This document shows positions 1 to 5,480 of a stretch of DNA of 9,384 nt, in pieces. Where the stretch lies: NCBI GenBank assembly GCA_029239415.1, contig JAQZAY010000132.1, forward strand, positions 1-9,384, read 5' to 3'. The notes below the pieces were generated by a model, which worked only from the letters and a program-made list of their open reading frames with translations, made no database searches and was not told the origin of the DNA. The position numbers and the translations under genes are program-made. The stretch comes from Pseudomonas sp. (GTDB lineage: Bacteria > Pseudomonadota > Gammaproteobacteria > Pseudomonadales > Pseudomonadaceae). Positions within the stretch are counted from its first letter, which is position 1; every line of letters starts with the position of its first letter.

Positions 1-531
1 CACCCAGCGGCCTTCGGTACCGGGCATCGGTAGCGGCTCGATGTCTTTCTCGTTGGTGACGAACGCTTCCGGCAGGGCCAGGCCCTCGACTTTCTGGTAG
101 TGCTTGCGCAGCCAGTGGAAGGTGACATTGGCCTGGCTGTTGTTGCGCAGGCTCCAGTCGGCGCCTGGTGGAATGAAGGCATAGCCGCCCGGCGCCAGGG
201 TGTGGTGCTTGCCCTGCAAGGTGATGTCGACCTCGCCTTCGACCACGAACAGCACCGCTTCGGCATTTGCATCGAGCTCGGGACGCTCGCTGCCGCCCTC
301 GGGGGCGAGTTCGACAATGTACTGCGAGAAGGTTTCGGCAAAGCCGGTCAATGGACGGGCAATCACCCACATGCGCATCTTGTCCCAGAACGGCAAGTGA
401 CTGGTGACGATGTCACGCATCACGCCTTTGGGGATGATCGCATAGGCTTCGGTGAACATGGCACGGTCGGTCAGCAGCTCGGTCTGAGCTGGATGCCCAC
501 CGTGAGGGGCGAAGTAGGAAGCGTTCGACAT
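1..531 (-). CDS. allE: (S)-ureidoglycine aminohydrolase, bicupin (partial, N-terminal part)
   Basis: Reading the minus strand from ATG at 531 gives 177 codons open to the window edge. The protein begins MSNASYFAPHGGHPAQTELL. It continues with residues typical of the UGlyAH/AllE (YlbA) family: a DRAMFTEAYAIIPKGVMRDIV stretch near residues 22-42, then the first cupin barrel at about 65-140 with VLFVVEGEVDITLQG (93-107) and GGYAFIPPGADWSLRN (115-130). Family members run about 260-280 residues with two cupin domains, so the second cupin is missing here. In characterised homologues the Mn-binding catalytic site lies in that second domain. The enzyme releases ammonia from (S)-ureidoglycine to give ureidoglycolate in allantoin (purine) breakdown, in the cytoplasm. 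The Shine-Dalgarno is weak (GAG about 8 bases before ATG). Other allantoin genes may follow beyond the left edge, but that is inference. In Pseudomonas this protein is often labelled bifunctional allantoicase/ureidoglycine aminohydrolase. Confidence 0.88.
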   Translation of the reverse strand, partial: MSNASYFAPHGGHPAQTELLTDRAMFTEAYAIIPKGVMRDIVTSHLPFWDKMRMWVIARPLTGFAETFSQYIVELAPEGGSERPELDANAEAVLFVVEGEVDITLQGKHHTLAPGGYAFIPPGADWSLRNNSQANVTFHWLRKHYQKVEGLALPEAFVTNEKDIEPLPMPGTEGRWV

Positions 532-641
532 GGACAGTCTCGATTTGTTGTTATTCCCTGCCTTGGCCGTACCGGCTGGCACGGCGGGGGGATGTGGACA
601 CGATATCGAACAGCCGGCTACATCCACAAATTAAATGTTGA

Positions 642-654
642 AATACTCGGTATT
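642..654. promoter_or_regulatory. candidate operator palindrome AATAC-TCG-GTATT
   Basis: A perfect 5-bp inverted repeat with a 3-base spacer, AATACTCGGTATT, lies in the divergent promoter region. Its left half recurs nearby: ATACTCG at 734-740 overlaps the putative -10 of yeeE, and CCGAGTATT at 759-767 (the complement of AATACTCGG) lies just before the yeeE ATG. The repetition suggests a protein-binding site, but no matching regulator is known to me and none is encoded next to it. Confidence 0.35.
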
Positions 655-732
655 CGCTTGGTAAATGAACTGACGGCTTGGTGATGCTGACGCAGGCTTG
701 GCTAAAAGGTGGGACTGCAGGGAACACGACGT

Positions 733-738
733 TATACT
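733..738 (+). promoter_or_regulatory. putative -10 box of yeeE
   Basis: TATACT matches the sigma70 -10 consensus at 5 of 6 positions. The hexamer 17 bases upstream is a poor -35 (TGGGAC), so activator help is possible. Transcription from here would begin around 745, leaving a leader of about 26 bases before ATG 771. That fits the shorter start chosen for yeeE and argues against starts at 678-684. Confidence 0.4.
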
Positions 739-770
739 CGCGCCCCGTTTCAACATGTCCGAGTATTCAG

Positions 771-1985
771 ATGGGTCTTTCTGTTACTGCTACTCCCGAA
801 CCGCGTCGCTTCGGCGCGCCGCTGTTCGCCCTTGCACTCCTGCTGGCCGGGGCCTGGTTCCTGAACACCACCGCAGGCTCGCGCCAGGTACTGCTGCTGA
901 TGGTCGGCGCAGCCCTGGGGCTGACGCTGTACCACGCCGCCTTTGGCTTTACCTCGGCCTGGCGAGTATTCATCACCGAACGCCGCGGTGCCGGCCTGCG
1001 GGCGCAGATGGTGATGCTGGCGCTTGCGGTCGTGCTGTTCTTCCCCGCCTTGTCGGCCGGCAGCCTGTTTGGCCAGCCTGTCACTGGCCTGGTGGCGCCG
1101 GCTGGCGTCTCGGTGGTATTCGGTGCCTTCATCTTCGGCATCGGCATGCAATTGGGGGGCGGCTGCGCCTCGGGCACGCTGTTCACCGTAGGTGGTGGCA
1201 ACGCGCGCATGCTGGTGACGCTGCTGTTCTTCATCATTGGCTCGGTGACTGCGACGCATCACGCCGATTGGTGGTTTGCACTGCCGGCCTTCCCGGCCAC
1301 CTCCATCGTCCAGGCATTGGGCGTCATGCCGGCGCTGCTGGCGAGCCTTGCGGTATTCAGTCTGATCGCGGGGCTCACGGTGGTCATGGAAAAGCGCCGG
1401 CACGGCCAGTTGCAAGCACCCCTGGCCAGCCAACAGCAAGGCCTGGGACGGTTCGTGCGAGGGCCGTGGCCACTGCTGTGGGGCGCCGTTGCCCTGGCCC
1501 TGCTCAACTACGCGACGCTTGCCCTGGCAGGGCGCCCGTGGGGCATCACGTCTGCATTTGCCCTCTGGGGCGCCAAGGCGCTTACCGGGCTGGGGGTCGA
1601 TGTCGGCGCCTGGGCGTTCTGGCAGGCCCCGGCCAACGCCAAGGCGCTGGCCGAGCCATTATGGAGAGACATCACCACGGTCATGGACATCGGTATCGTC
1701 CTGGGAGCCTTGCTGGCGGCGGGGCTGGCCGGGCGATTCGCCCCCAACCTGAACATCCCGCTGCGCTCCCTGGTCGCCGCGGTGATCGGCGGCCTGCTGC
1801 TCGGCTACGGCTCGCGCCTTGCCTACGGCTGCAAAATCGGCGCCTACTTCAGCGGCATCGCCTCGGGCAGCGTCCACGGGTGGCTATGGCTGGTAGCTGC
1901 ATACGCAGGCAATCTCATCGGCGTGCGCCTGCGGCCGATGTTCTTTGCAGGCGAGCGGCAGGCATCCGTGCTCAGCGGTTGCTGA
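771..1985 (+). CDS. YeeE/YedE (TsuA-type) sulfur-compound transporter, inner membrane
   Basis: The protein has 404 residues and about ten hydrophobic segments (roughly 16-33, 39-58, 80-97, 112-130, 147-161, 182-205, 233-252, 305-320, 332-348, 369-386). It carries both signature motifs of the YeeE/YedE family (DUF395, Sulf_transp). The first is GIGMQLGGGCASGTL with Cys132, followed by GGGNAR. The second is GYGSRLAYGCKIGAYFSG with Cys354, followed by the GSVHGWLW stretch. GRPWGITSAF (254-263) is also typical. Characterised YeeE/TsuA proteins import thiosulfate, passing it along conserved cysteines. The substrate here is inferred to be thiosulfate or a related sulfur compound. The reading frame stays open upstream to TTG 678, but the added residues look non-conserved and would overlap the likely -10, so ATG 771 (weak GAG Shine-Dalgarno at 761-763) is preferred. 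No TusA-like sulfurtransferase or sulfur-metabolism gene adjoins it. Confidence 0.88.
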   Translation: MGLSVTATPEPRRFGAPLFALALLLAGAWFLNTTAGSRQVLLLMVGAALGLTLYHAAFGFTSAWRVFITERRGAGLRAQMVMLALAVVLFFPALSAGSLFGQPVTGLVAPAGVSVVFGAFIFGIGMQLGGGCASGTLFTVGGGNARMLVTLLFFIIGSVTATHHADWWFALPAFPATSIVQALGVMPALLASLAVFSLIAGLTVVMEKRRHGQLQAPLASQQQGLGRFVRGPWPLLWGAVALALLNYATLALAGRPWGITSAFALWGAKALTGLGVDVGAWAFWQAPANAKALAEPLWRDITTVMDIGIVLGALLAAGLAGRFAPNLNIPLRSLVAAVIGGLLLGYGSRLAYGCKIGAYFSGIASGSVHGWLWLVAAYAGNLIGVRLRPMFFAGERQASVLSGC

Positions 1986-2011
1986 AGCAGCCTCGACCAT
2001 TGCTGCATGAG

Positions 2012-2030
2012 GTGCATTGATCATCTGCAC
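2012..2030. promoter_or_regulatory. candidate operator palindrome GTGCA-N9-TGCAC
   Basis: Perfect 5-bp arms flank a 9-base centre that itself contains TGATCA. The site lies just upstream of the putative promoter at 2041-2069. That placement would suit a LysR-type activator site, and a LysR gene lies downstream of qor. The arms are short, so chance is a real alternative. Confidence 0.28.
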
Positions 2031-2040
2031 TCGGCCCGGA

Positions 2041-2069
2041 TTGTCCATGCCGGTGCAGCTGTCTAGGCT
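2041..2069 (+). promoter_or_regulatory. putative sigma70 promoter of qor-lysR
   Basis: TTGTCC (2041-2046) and TAGGCT (2064-2069) are separated by exactly 17 bases. Each matches its consensus hexamer at four positions or fewer, so this is a moderate promoter. It lies 33 bases before the qor ATG. Confidence 0.4.
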
Positions 2070-2102
2070 GGGGCCTTCATCGATCATGAGAAGGACCCCG
2101 AC

Positions 2103-3077
2103 ATGGCAGCTCGCATCGTGCTCAACCAGACCGGCGCGCCGGACGTCATGCAGCTTGAAGACATCACCCCCCACACTCCGGGCCACGGCGAAGTGTGGCT
2201 CGAACAGACCGCCATGGGGGTGAACCCGCTGGATGTGCTGCAACGCAGCGGCGGTGTGCCACTGGCGCTGCCCTGCGGCCTGGGCCTGGAAGGGGCCGGA
2301 AGGGTCATGGCGATCGGTGCAGGGGTAGACCATGTGGCGGTGGGCGATCGAGTCGGATATGCCACCGGCCCGCTGGGTGCCTACGCCAGCGCGCGGTTGT
2401 ATCCGGCCGAGCGGCTGGTGAAACTGCCGCCTTCGCTCAGCGAGGAGCACGCCGCCGCCGTGCTGTTCAAGGGCATCACGGCCCAATACCTGCTCAAGAC
2501 AACCTACGCGGTCGGCCCTGGGACCCGTGTGCTGATGTACGGGGCCGCTGGCGCGCTCGGGCAACTGATGGTGCCTTGGGCCAGACACCTGGGGGCGATG
2601 GTCATCGGCGTGGTGTCCAGACAGCAGAGCGTTGCCCGAGCGTACCAGGCCGGGTGTGATCATGTGCTGGTCTTCGATGCCCCGACCCTGGCGGCCCAGG
2701 TCAATGACTTGACCCATGGGCACAAGGTCGATGTGGTCTATGACTCGGTCGGCAAGGTTTCGCTCGACGCCTCCCTGGACAGCTTGCGCCCGCGTGGCGT
2801 GCTGGTGTCGTTTGGCGCGACCTCGGGAGCGCCGGCGCCGATCGAGCTGGCGACCCTCAATGCCAAGGGTTCGCTGTTCGTGACCCGGCCGTCGCTGGCC
2901 GCGCACACCAGCACCGCCGAGCAATACCAGCAGCGCGCTGCCGACGTGCTGGACGCCGTCGCCACAGGTATCATCCAGCCGAGGATCTGGCGCAGCTATC
3001 CCCTGGCCGAGGCGGCCCGGGCCCACCAGGATCTGCAGCAAGGGCTGTCGCAGGGGGCGTTGATCCTGACCGCATGA
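2103..3077 (+). CDS. NADPH:quinone oxidoreductase, MDR superfamily
   Basis: The protein has 324 residues, the usual length of bacterial QOR-type medium-chain reductases, and lacks the zinc ligands of true alcohol dehydrogenases. The N-terminal GroES-like domain shows VNPLD (40-44, the family's N-x-x-D), GLGLEGAGRV (59-68) and GDRVGY (81-86). The Rossmann domain carries YGAAGALGQ (146-154), a variant of the AAGGVG dinucleotide-binding motif. VVYDSVG and LRPRGVLVSFG follow further on. The expected activity is cytosolic NAD(P)H-dependent reduction of quinones or other activated alkenes; the physiological substrate cannot be told from sequence. GAGAAGGA at 2088-2095 is a strong Shine-Dalgarno 7 bases before ATG. 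The stop lies 56 bases before the LysR start, which suggests co-transcription. Some family members act as crotonyl-CoA or enoyl reductases, a less likely alternative. Confidence 0.87.
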   Translation: MAARIVLNQTGAPDVMQLEDITPHTPGHGEVWLEQTAMGVNPLDVLQRSGGVPLALPCGLGLEGAGRVMAIGAGVDHVAVGDRVGYATGPLGAYASARLYPAERLVKLPPSLSEEHAAAVLFKGITAQYLLKTTYAVGPGTRVLMYGAAGALGQLMVPWARHLGAMVIGVVSRQQSVARAYQAGCDHVLVFDAPTLAAQVNDLTHGHKVDVVYDSVGKVSLDASLDSLRPRGVLVSFGATSGAPAPIELATLNAKGSLFVTRPSLAAHTSTAEQYQQRAADVLDAVATGIIQPRIWRSYPLAEAARAHQDLQQGLSQGALILTA

Positions 3078-3133
3078 GGGGTCACGGCATCGCTGCGCGG
3101 CGGCCTGCCCACCCGGATTGGAAGAAGATCGCC

Positions 3134-4066
3134 ATGGACCCATTCGACAGTCGCCAGGCCGACGAGCTTGCAACCTTGCTGGCGCTCCACGCCCAAGGTT
3201 CCTTCGCCGCGGCCGGACGCCTGCTGCAACGCCACCCTTCGGTGCTGTCTCGCCGGCTTGGCGGCCTGGAACAGCGGCTGGGCATCCGGCTTGTGGAGCG
3301 CACTACGCGGCAATTGCGTTTCACTGATGAAGGCGAGCGCCTGGTCGAACGCCTGCGCCTGGCTGCCCGGCTGATCAGCGAGGCAGAGCAGGAGGCTTCC
3401 CTGGGCGCCGCCGAGGTCCGTGGGCGCCTGCGCCTGGCATTGCCAGGGGCCATGGGTCGGCGCTGGCTCAGCGGCATGCTGGCGGACTTTGTGCTGGCCT
3501 ATCCGCAGATCACCGTGGAAGCCGAGTATGCCGATCGCTTCGTCGACATTGTCGGCGAGGGCTTCGACGCGGCCATTCGGATCGGCGAACTGGCGGACAA
3601 TCGATTGGTGGCCAGCAAGCTCTGCGATCACCTGAGGATCCTCTGCGCATCGCCTGCCTATCTGGACAAGCGGGGTGAGCCTCAACGCCCTGATGATCTG
3701 GAATCACATAATTGCTTGGGCTTCAATGGCTTGAGATCGTTTCCTGAGTGGAGACTCACCTGTGGAACATACCAGGAAACGATCCGTGTCCGTGGGTCGC
3801 TGATCGGCAATGACAGCGAAGCCCTGCTGGAGGCAGCGCGTCGTGGGGTAGGAATAATCGCAGGAGGCGACTGGTTGATGGGCGATGACCTGGAGGCCGG
3901 AAGACTGGTCCGGGTGCTGCCAGACTGGCAACTCGATGTCGCCGCAGGGATCTATCTGGTGCGCCCTTCGGCGCGCTTGAACACGGCGGCGCTGAGTGCA
4001 TTGCGGCGCTGGGTGAAAGGGCATTTCGAGAAAGGACCGCCCTGGCATGGACAAGGGAGGGACTAA
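3134..4066 (+). CDS. LysR-type transcriptional regulator
   Basis: The protein has 310 residues, the typical LTTR length. The N-terminal winged helix-turn-helix spans about residues 8-66, with GSFAAAGRLLQRHPSVLSRRLGGLEQRLG followed by RLVERTTRQLRFTDEG. The periplasmic-binding-like effector domain covers about 95-295, including RGRLRLALP near its start, then WRLTCG and the NDSEALLEAARRGVGI segment typical of the CrgA/DmlR-like branch. ATG 3134 is chosen because the helix-turn-helix begins directly after it and GGAAG lies 9 bases upstream. An in-frame ATG at 3074 overlaps the qor stop (ATGA) and would add 20 non-conserved residues. Position after qor on the same strand suggests it controls qor and itself. 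Codons at about 3690-3860 are AT-richer (3701-3780 is 46% GC by my count) and that patch holds a 12-bp inverted repeat, yet the reading frame and conserved residues stay intact. Confidence 0.9.
   Translation: MDPFDSRQADELATLLALHAQGSFAAAGRLLQRHPSVLSRRLGGLEQRLGIRLVERTTRQLRFTDEGERLVERLRLAARLISEAEQEASLGAAEVRGRLRLALPGAMGRRWLSGMLADFVLAYPQITVEAEYADRFVDIVGEGFDAAIRIGELADNRLVASKLCDHLRILCASPAYLDKRGEPQRPDDLESHNCLGFNGLRSFPEWRLTCGTYQETIRVRGSLIGNDSEALLEAARRGVGIIAGGDWLMGDDLEAGRLVRVLPDWQLDVAAGIYLVRPSARLNTAALSALRRWVKGHFEKGPPWHGQGRD
3735..3784. repeat. perfect 12-bp inverted repeat inside lysR
   Basis: GATCGTTTCCTG (3735-3746) and CAGGAAACGATC (3773-3784) are perfect reverse complements separated by 26 bases. 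The intervening bases contain a second small hairpin, TGAGT-GGAG-ACTCA (3745-3758), which would compete for two bases. The pair falls in the AT-richer part of the LysR gene, within coding sequence. Confidence 0.8.
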
Positions 4067-4075
4067 TCTAGAAAA

Positions 4076-4122
4076 AAGATTTCTTTTGTTTTGTAAGCTG
4101 CTGAAACAAAAGAATTTATCTT
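4076..4122. terminator. AT-rich inverted repeat, possible bidirectional terminator
   Basis: TTCTTTTGTTT (4081-4091) and AAACAAAAGAA (4104-4114) form a perfect 11-bp stem with a 12-base loop. After a 3-base bulge (4115-4117) the stem extends by AAGAT (4076-4080) with ATCTT (4118-4122). It lies between the convergent lysR and small-protein genes; the stop of the latter (4116-4118) is within it. The stem has very little GC, which is weak for a Rho-independent terminator, so the role is inferred from position. Confidence 0.45.
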
Positions 4123-4445
4123 CTTGAAACGGCATGCTGCATGCACTGCTCCAGATAAGTCTGCCGAATGGCTGCGGGCTTCAGGCGTGAGCGGCTGTCG
4201 TAGGTTTGCTCGGTGATGCCAAGCGCCGTCATGCGCATCCAGGGCTTGGGGAACTTGCGTGCCTGCAGCCGTTTGCGCGCGGTGTACAGCGTTACCCCGG
4301 ACAGCTTTGACTGTTGCGCCTGGGCGGCTATTTCCGATCCCCATGTGCACATCTGGCGATCGTTCTCGCTCGATGCCTTGGCCTGGACGCCAATGGCCAC
4401 GGAGGCCAGCACACAACCCGCTGCCGTAACTAGAATTGTCCGCAT
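4116..4445 (-). CDS. small exported protein of unknown function
   Basis: This is a 109-residue protein I do not recognise. The first 22 residues look like a Sec signal peptide: MRT, a hydrophobic run ILVTAAGCVLASVAIG, then VQA before a likely cleavage at A22/K23. The mature part of about 87 residues is basic and rich in Gln, Arg and Ala, with two cysteines (Cys33, Cys101) that could form a disulfide in the periplasm. A stretch near 55-80 (ARKRLQARKFPKPWMRMTALGITEQTY) gives it a strongly positive patch. ATG 4445 has a clear AGGAAAG Shine-Dalgarno about 5 bases upstream, and the stop is TAA. It stands alone, convergent with lysR and divergent from gntR, so context gives no job. Cys11 does not sit in a proper lipobox, so a lipoprotein is unlikely. 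Confidence 0.75.
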   Translation of the reverse strand: MRTILVTAAGCVLASVAIGVQAKASSENDRQMCTWGSEIAAQAQQSKLSGVTLYTARKRLQARKFPKPWMRMTALGITEQTYDSRSRLKPAAIRQTYLEQCMQHAVSRR

Positions 4446-4513
4446 GTTGCTTTCCTAAGCTCTTGAAGGAAAACGAAGTTTGCCGATTCTCAAAATGCTT
4501 GGGGGCCAGTAAT

Positions 4514-4527
4514 TTGCCTTCAGGCAA
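4514..4527. repeat. palindrome TTGCCT-TC-AGGCAA
   Basis: Perfect 6-bp arms surround a 2-base centre, in the divergent intergenic region about 70 bases upstream of the small exported-protein gene. It may be an operator or only a short hairpin; there is no T-run beside it. Confidence 0.4.
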
Positions 4528-4597
4528 GCACAGGCTTTTCCGCTGTCGAGCGCACCGTGGCGCAGAGGGCAAAAAGCGCTTGCAAGTTCCTGCATTC

Positions 4598-4617
4598 GTT
4601 GTATGTGATCGTACAAC
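4598..4617. promoter_or_regulatory. candidate GntR operator GTTGTA-N8-TACAAC
   Basis: GTTGTATGTGATCGTACAAC has perfect 6-bp arms. It lies 31 bases before the gntR ATG, just upstream of a -10-like TATGAT. FadR/FCD-type GntR proteins bind short palindromes, often with TTGT/ACAA-type halves, so autoregulation by the adjacent gene product is a reasonable inference. I saw no second copy in the 8675-8825 gap before garD, so the cluster's own operator would have to lie upstream of kdgD, outside the window. Confidence 0.5.
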
Positions 4618-4624
4618 TTTGGGC

Positions 4625-4630
4625 TATGAT
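4625..4630 (+). promoter_or_regulatory. putative -10 box of gntR
   Basis: TATGAT matches the -10 consensus at 5 of 6 positions. The best -35 candidate is TTGTAT (4599-4604) at a long 20-base spacing, inside the palindrome, so bound regulator would block it. Transcription would begin near 4637, giving a very short leader. Confidence 0.35.
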
Positions 4631-4648
4631 GAGCGCTGACTTTCCACC

Positions 4649-5413
4649 ATGAATGTGCAGGGCATGACAGAGCAGCAGCTACAACCACGGGCACGTCGCA
4701 AGCCACGCAGCCTGGCCCAGGAACTGGTCGCGGTGCTGACCGAACGGATTCGAAACGGCCAGCTCAAGCGCGGCGACAAGTTGCCCACCGAGTCGCAGAT
4801 CATGCTCGAGGAGGGCGTCAGCCGTACCGTGGTACGCGAGGCGATCTCGCGGCTGCAGGCGGCAGGCCAGGTCGAGACGCGCCATGGCGTTGGCACCTTT
4901 GTGCTCGACACCCCGTCCACGGGTGGTTTTCGTATCGACCCGGCGACCATCGTCACCCTGCGCGAGGTGCTGGCGGTACTGGAGTTGCGCATTGCGCTCG
5001 AGATCGAATCGGCGGGGCTTGCCGCCGAGCGGCACACCGACGAGCAGCTGCAGGTGATGCGCAAGGCGCTCGACGAGCTGAACGAGGGGGCTGCTCACGC
5101 CTCCGACGCCGTGTCGGCGGACTTCCAGTTCCACTTGCAGATCGCCCGTGCCAGCGGCAATCACTACTTTGCCGACATCATCAATCACCTGGGCACCAGC
5201 ATCATCCCGCGGACCCGGGTCAATTCCGCGCATCTGGTCCACGATGACCAGGCGCACTACCTCAGTCGGCTCAGCCATGAGCATGAAGCCATCTACGAGG
5301 CCATCGCCCGGCGCGACAGTGAGGGTGCCAAGATGGCCATGCGCCTGCACCTGAGCAATAGCCGCGAGCGACTGCGCCAGGCGCACGAAAGGGCGCAAGC
5401 GCAGGGCGTATAA
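4649..5413 (+). CDS. GntR/FadR-family (FCD domain) regulator, probably of the hexarate cluster
   Basis: The protein has 254 residues. The winged helix-turn-helix is at about 20-88, with LKRGDKLPTESQIMLEEGVSRTVVREAISRLQAAGQVETRHGVGTFV, the classic GntR DNA-binding signature. The FCD effector domain covers about 105-245, with the metal/ligand set expected for this fold: Asp158, His162, His212 and His234 (ADFQFH, SHEHEAI, MRLHLSN). FCD regulators of sugar-acid loci are usually repressors released by a pathway acid. Here galactarate, glucarate or 5-dehydro-4-deoxyglucarate is the likely ligand, inferred from the convergent garD cluster. Start choice is uncertain: ATG 4649 has no good Shine-Dalgarno, and ATG 4664 (residue 6) has only a close AGGG. 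Residues 6-18 before the domain are poorly conserved either way. The gene ends 26 bases before a strong terminator. Confidence 0.88.
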   Translation: MNVQGMTEQQLQPRARRKPRSLAQELVAVLTERIRNGQLKRGDKLPTESQIMLEEGVSRTVVREAISRLQAAGQVETRHGVGTFVLDTPSTGGFRIDPATIVTLREVLAVLELRIALEIESAGLAAERHTDEQLQVMRKALDELNEGAAHASDAVSADFQFHLQIARASGNHYFADIINHLGTSIIPRTRVNSAHLVHDDQAHYLSRLSHEHEAIYEAIARRDSEGAKMAMRLHLSNSRERLRQAHERAQAQGV

Positions 5414-5439
5414 GTCTTTCCCGAGAGTGCCGGAAAATA

Positions 5440-5465
5440 AAAAGCCCCGCGATCGCGGGGCTTTT
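5440..5465. terminator. bidirectional Rho-independent terminator
   Basis: AAAA, then the stem GCCCCGC, loop GATC, stem GCGGGGC, then TTTT form one continuous palindrome. It has a GC-rich 7-bp stem and a T-run on either strand. It lies between the stops of the convergent gntR (5413) and dioxopentanoate dehydrogenase (5481) genes and should serve both. Confidence 0.9.
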
Positions 5466-5480
5466 CGTAGCGGGACGCGG

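Larger units (their letters stand above)
532..770. promoter_or_regulatory. divergent promoter region between allE and yeeE
   Basis: This 239-base gap lies between two divergent starts and holds no convincing gene. It is AT-richer than its surroundings at about 625-670. It contains a short palindrome at 642-654 and a good -10-like hexamer for the plus-strand gene at 733-738. It must carry promoters for both neighbours. I could not place the allE promoter with confidence. Confidence 0.6.
4446..4648. promoter_or_regulatory. divergent promoter region, small-protein gene and gntR
   Basis: This 203-base gap contains no convincing gene. It holds a 14-bp palindrome, TTGCCT-TC-AGGCAA, at 4514-4527, and the gntR operator/promoter candidates near 4598-4630. 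I could not place a promoter for the minus-strand gene. Confidence 0.55.

Noticed and set aside
100..684. 194-codon open frame on the plus strand at the left edge
   Set aside because: It is antisense to the AllE-type bicupin gene and extends through the intergenic region without a good start.
678..770. Longer start for yeeE (TTG/GTG/ATG at 678-684)
   Set aside because: The extra 31 residues are not hydrophobic or family-like, and they would overlap the likely -10 TATACT at 733-738.
1884..3173. 429-codon open frame on the minus strand
   Set aside because: It is antisense to qor, which has clear MDR motifs and a strong Shine-Dalgarno. The reverse translation has no domain-like features.
4413..4445. 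Lipoprotein signal in the small exported protein (Cys11)
   Set aside because: The residue three before Cys is Ala rather than Leu/Val/Ile, and the hydrophobic run before it is too short. A type I signal peptide ending VQA fits better.
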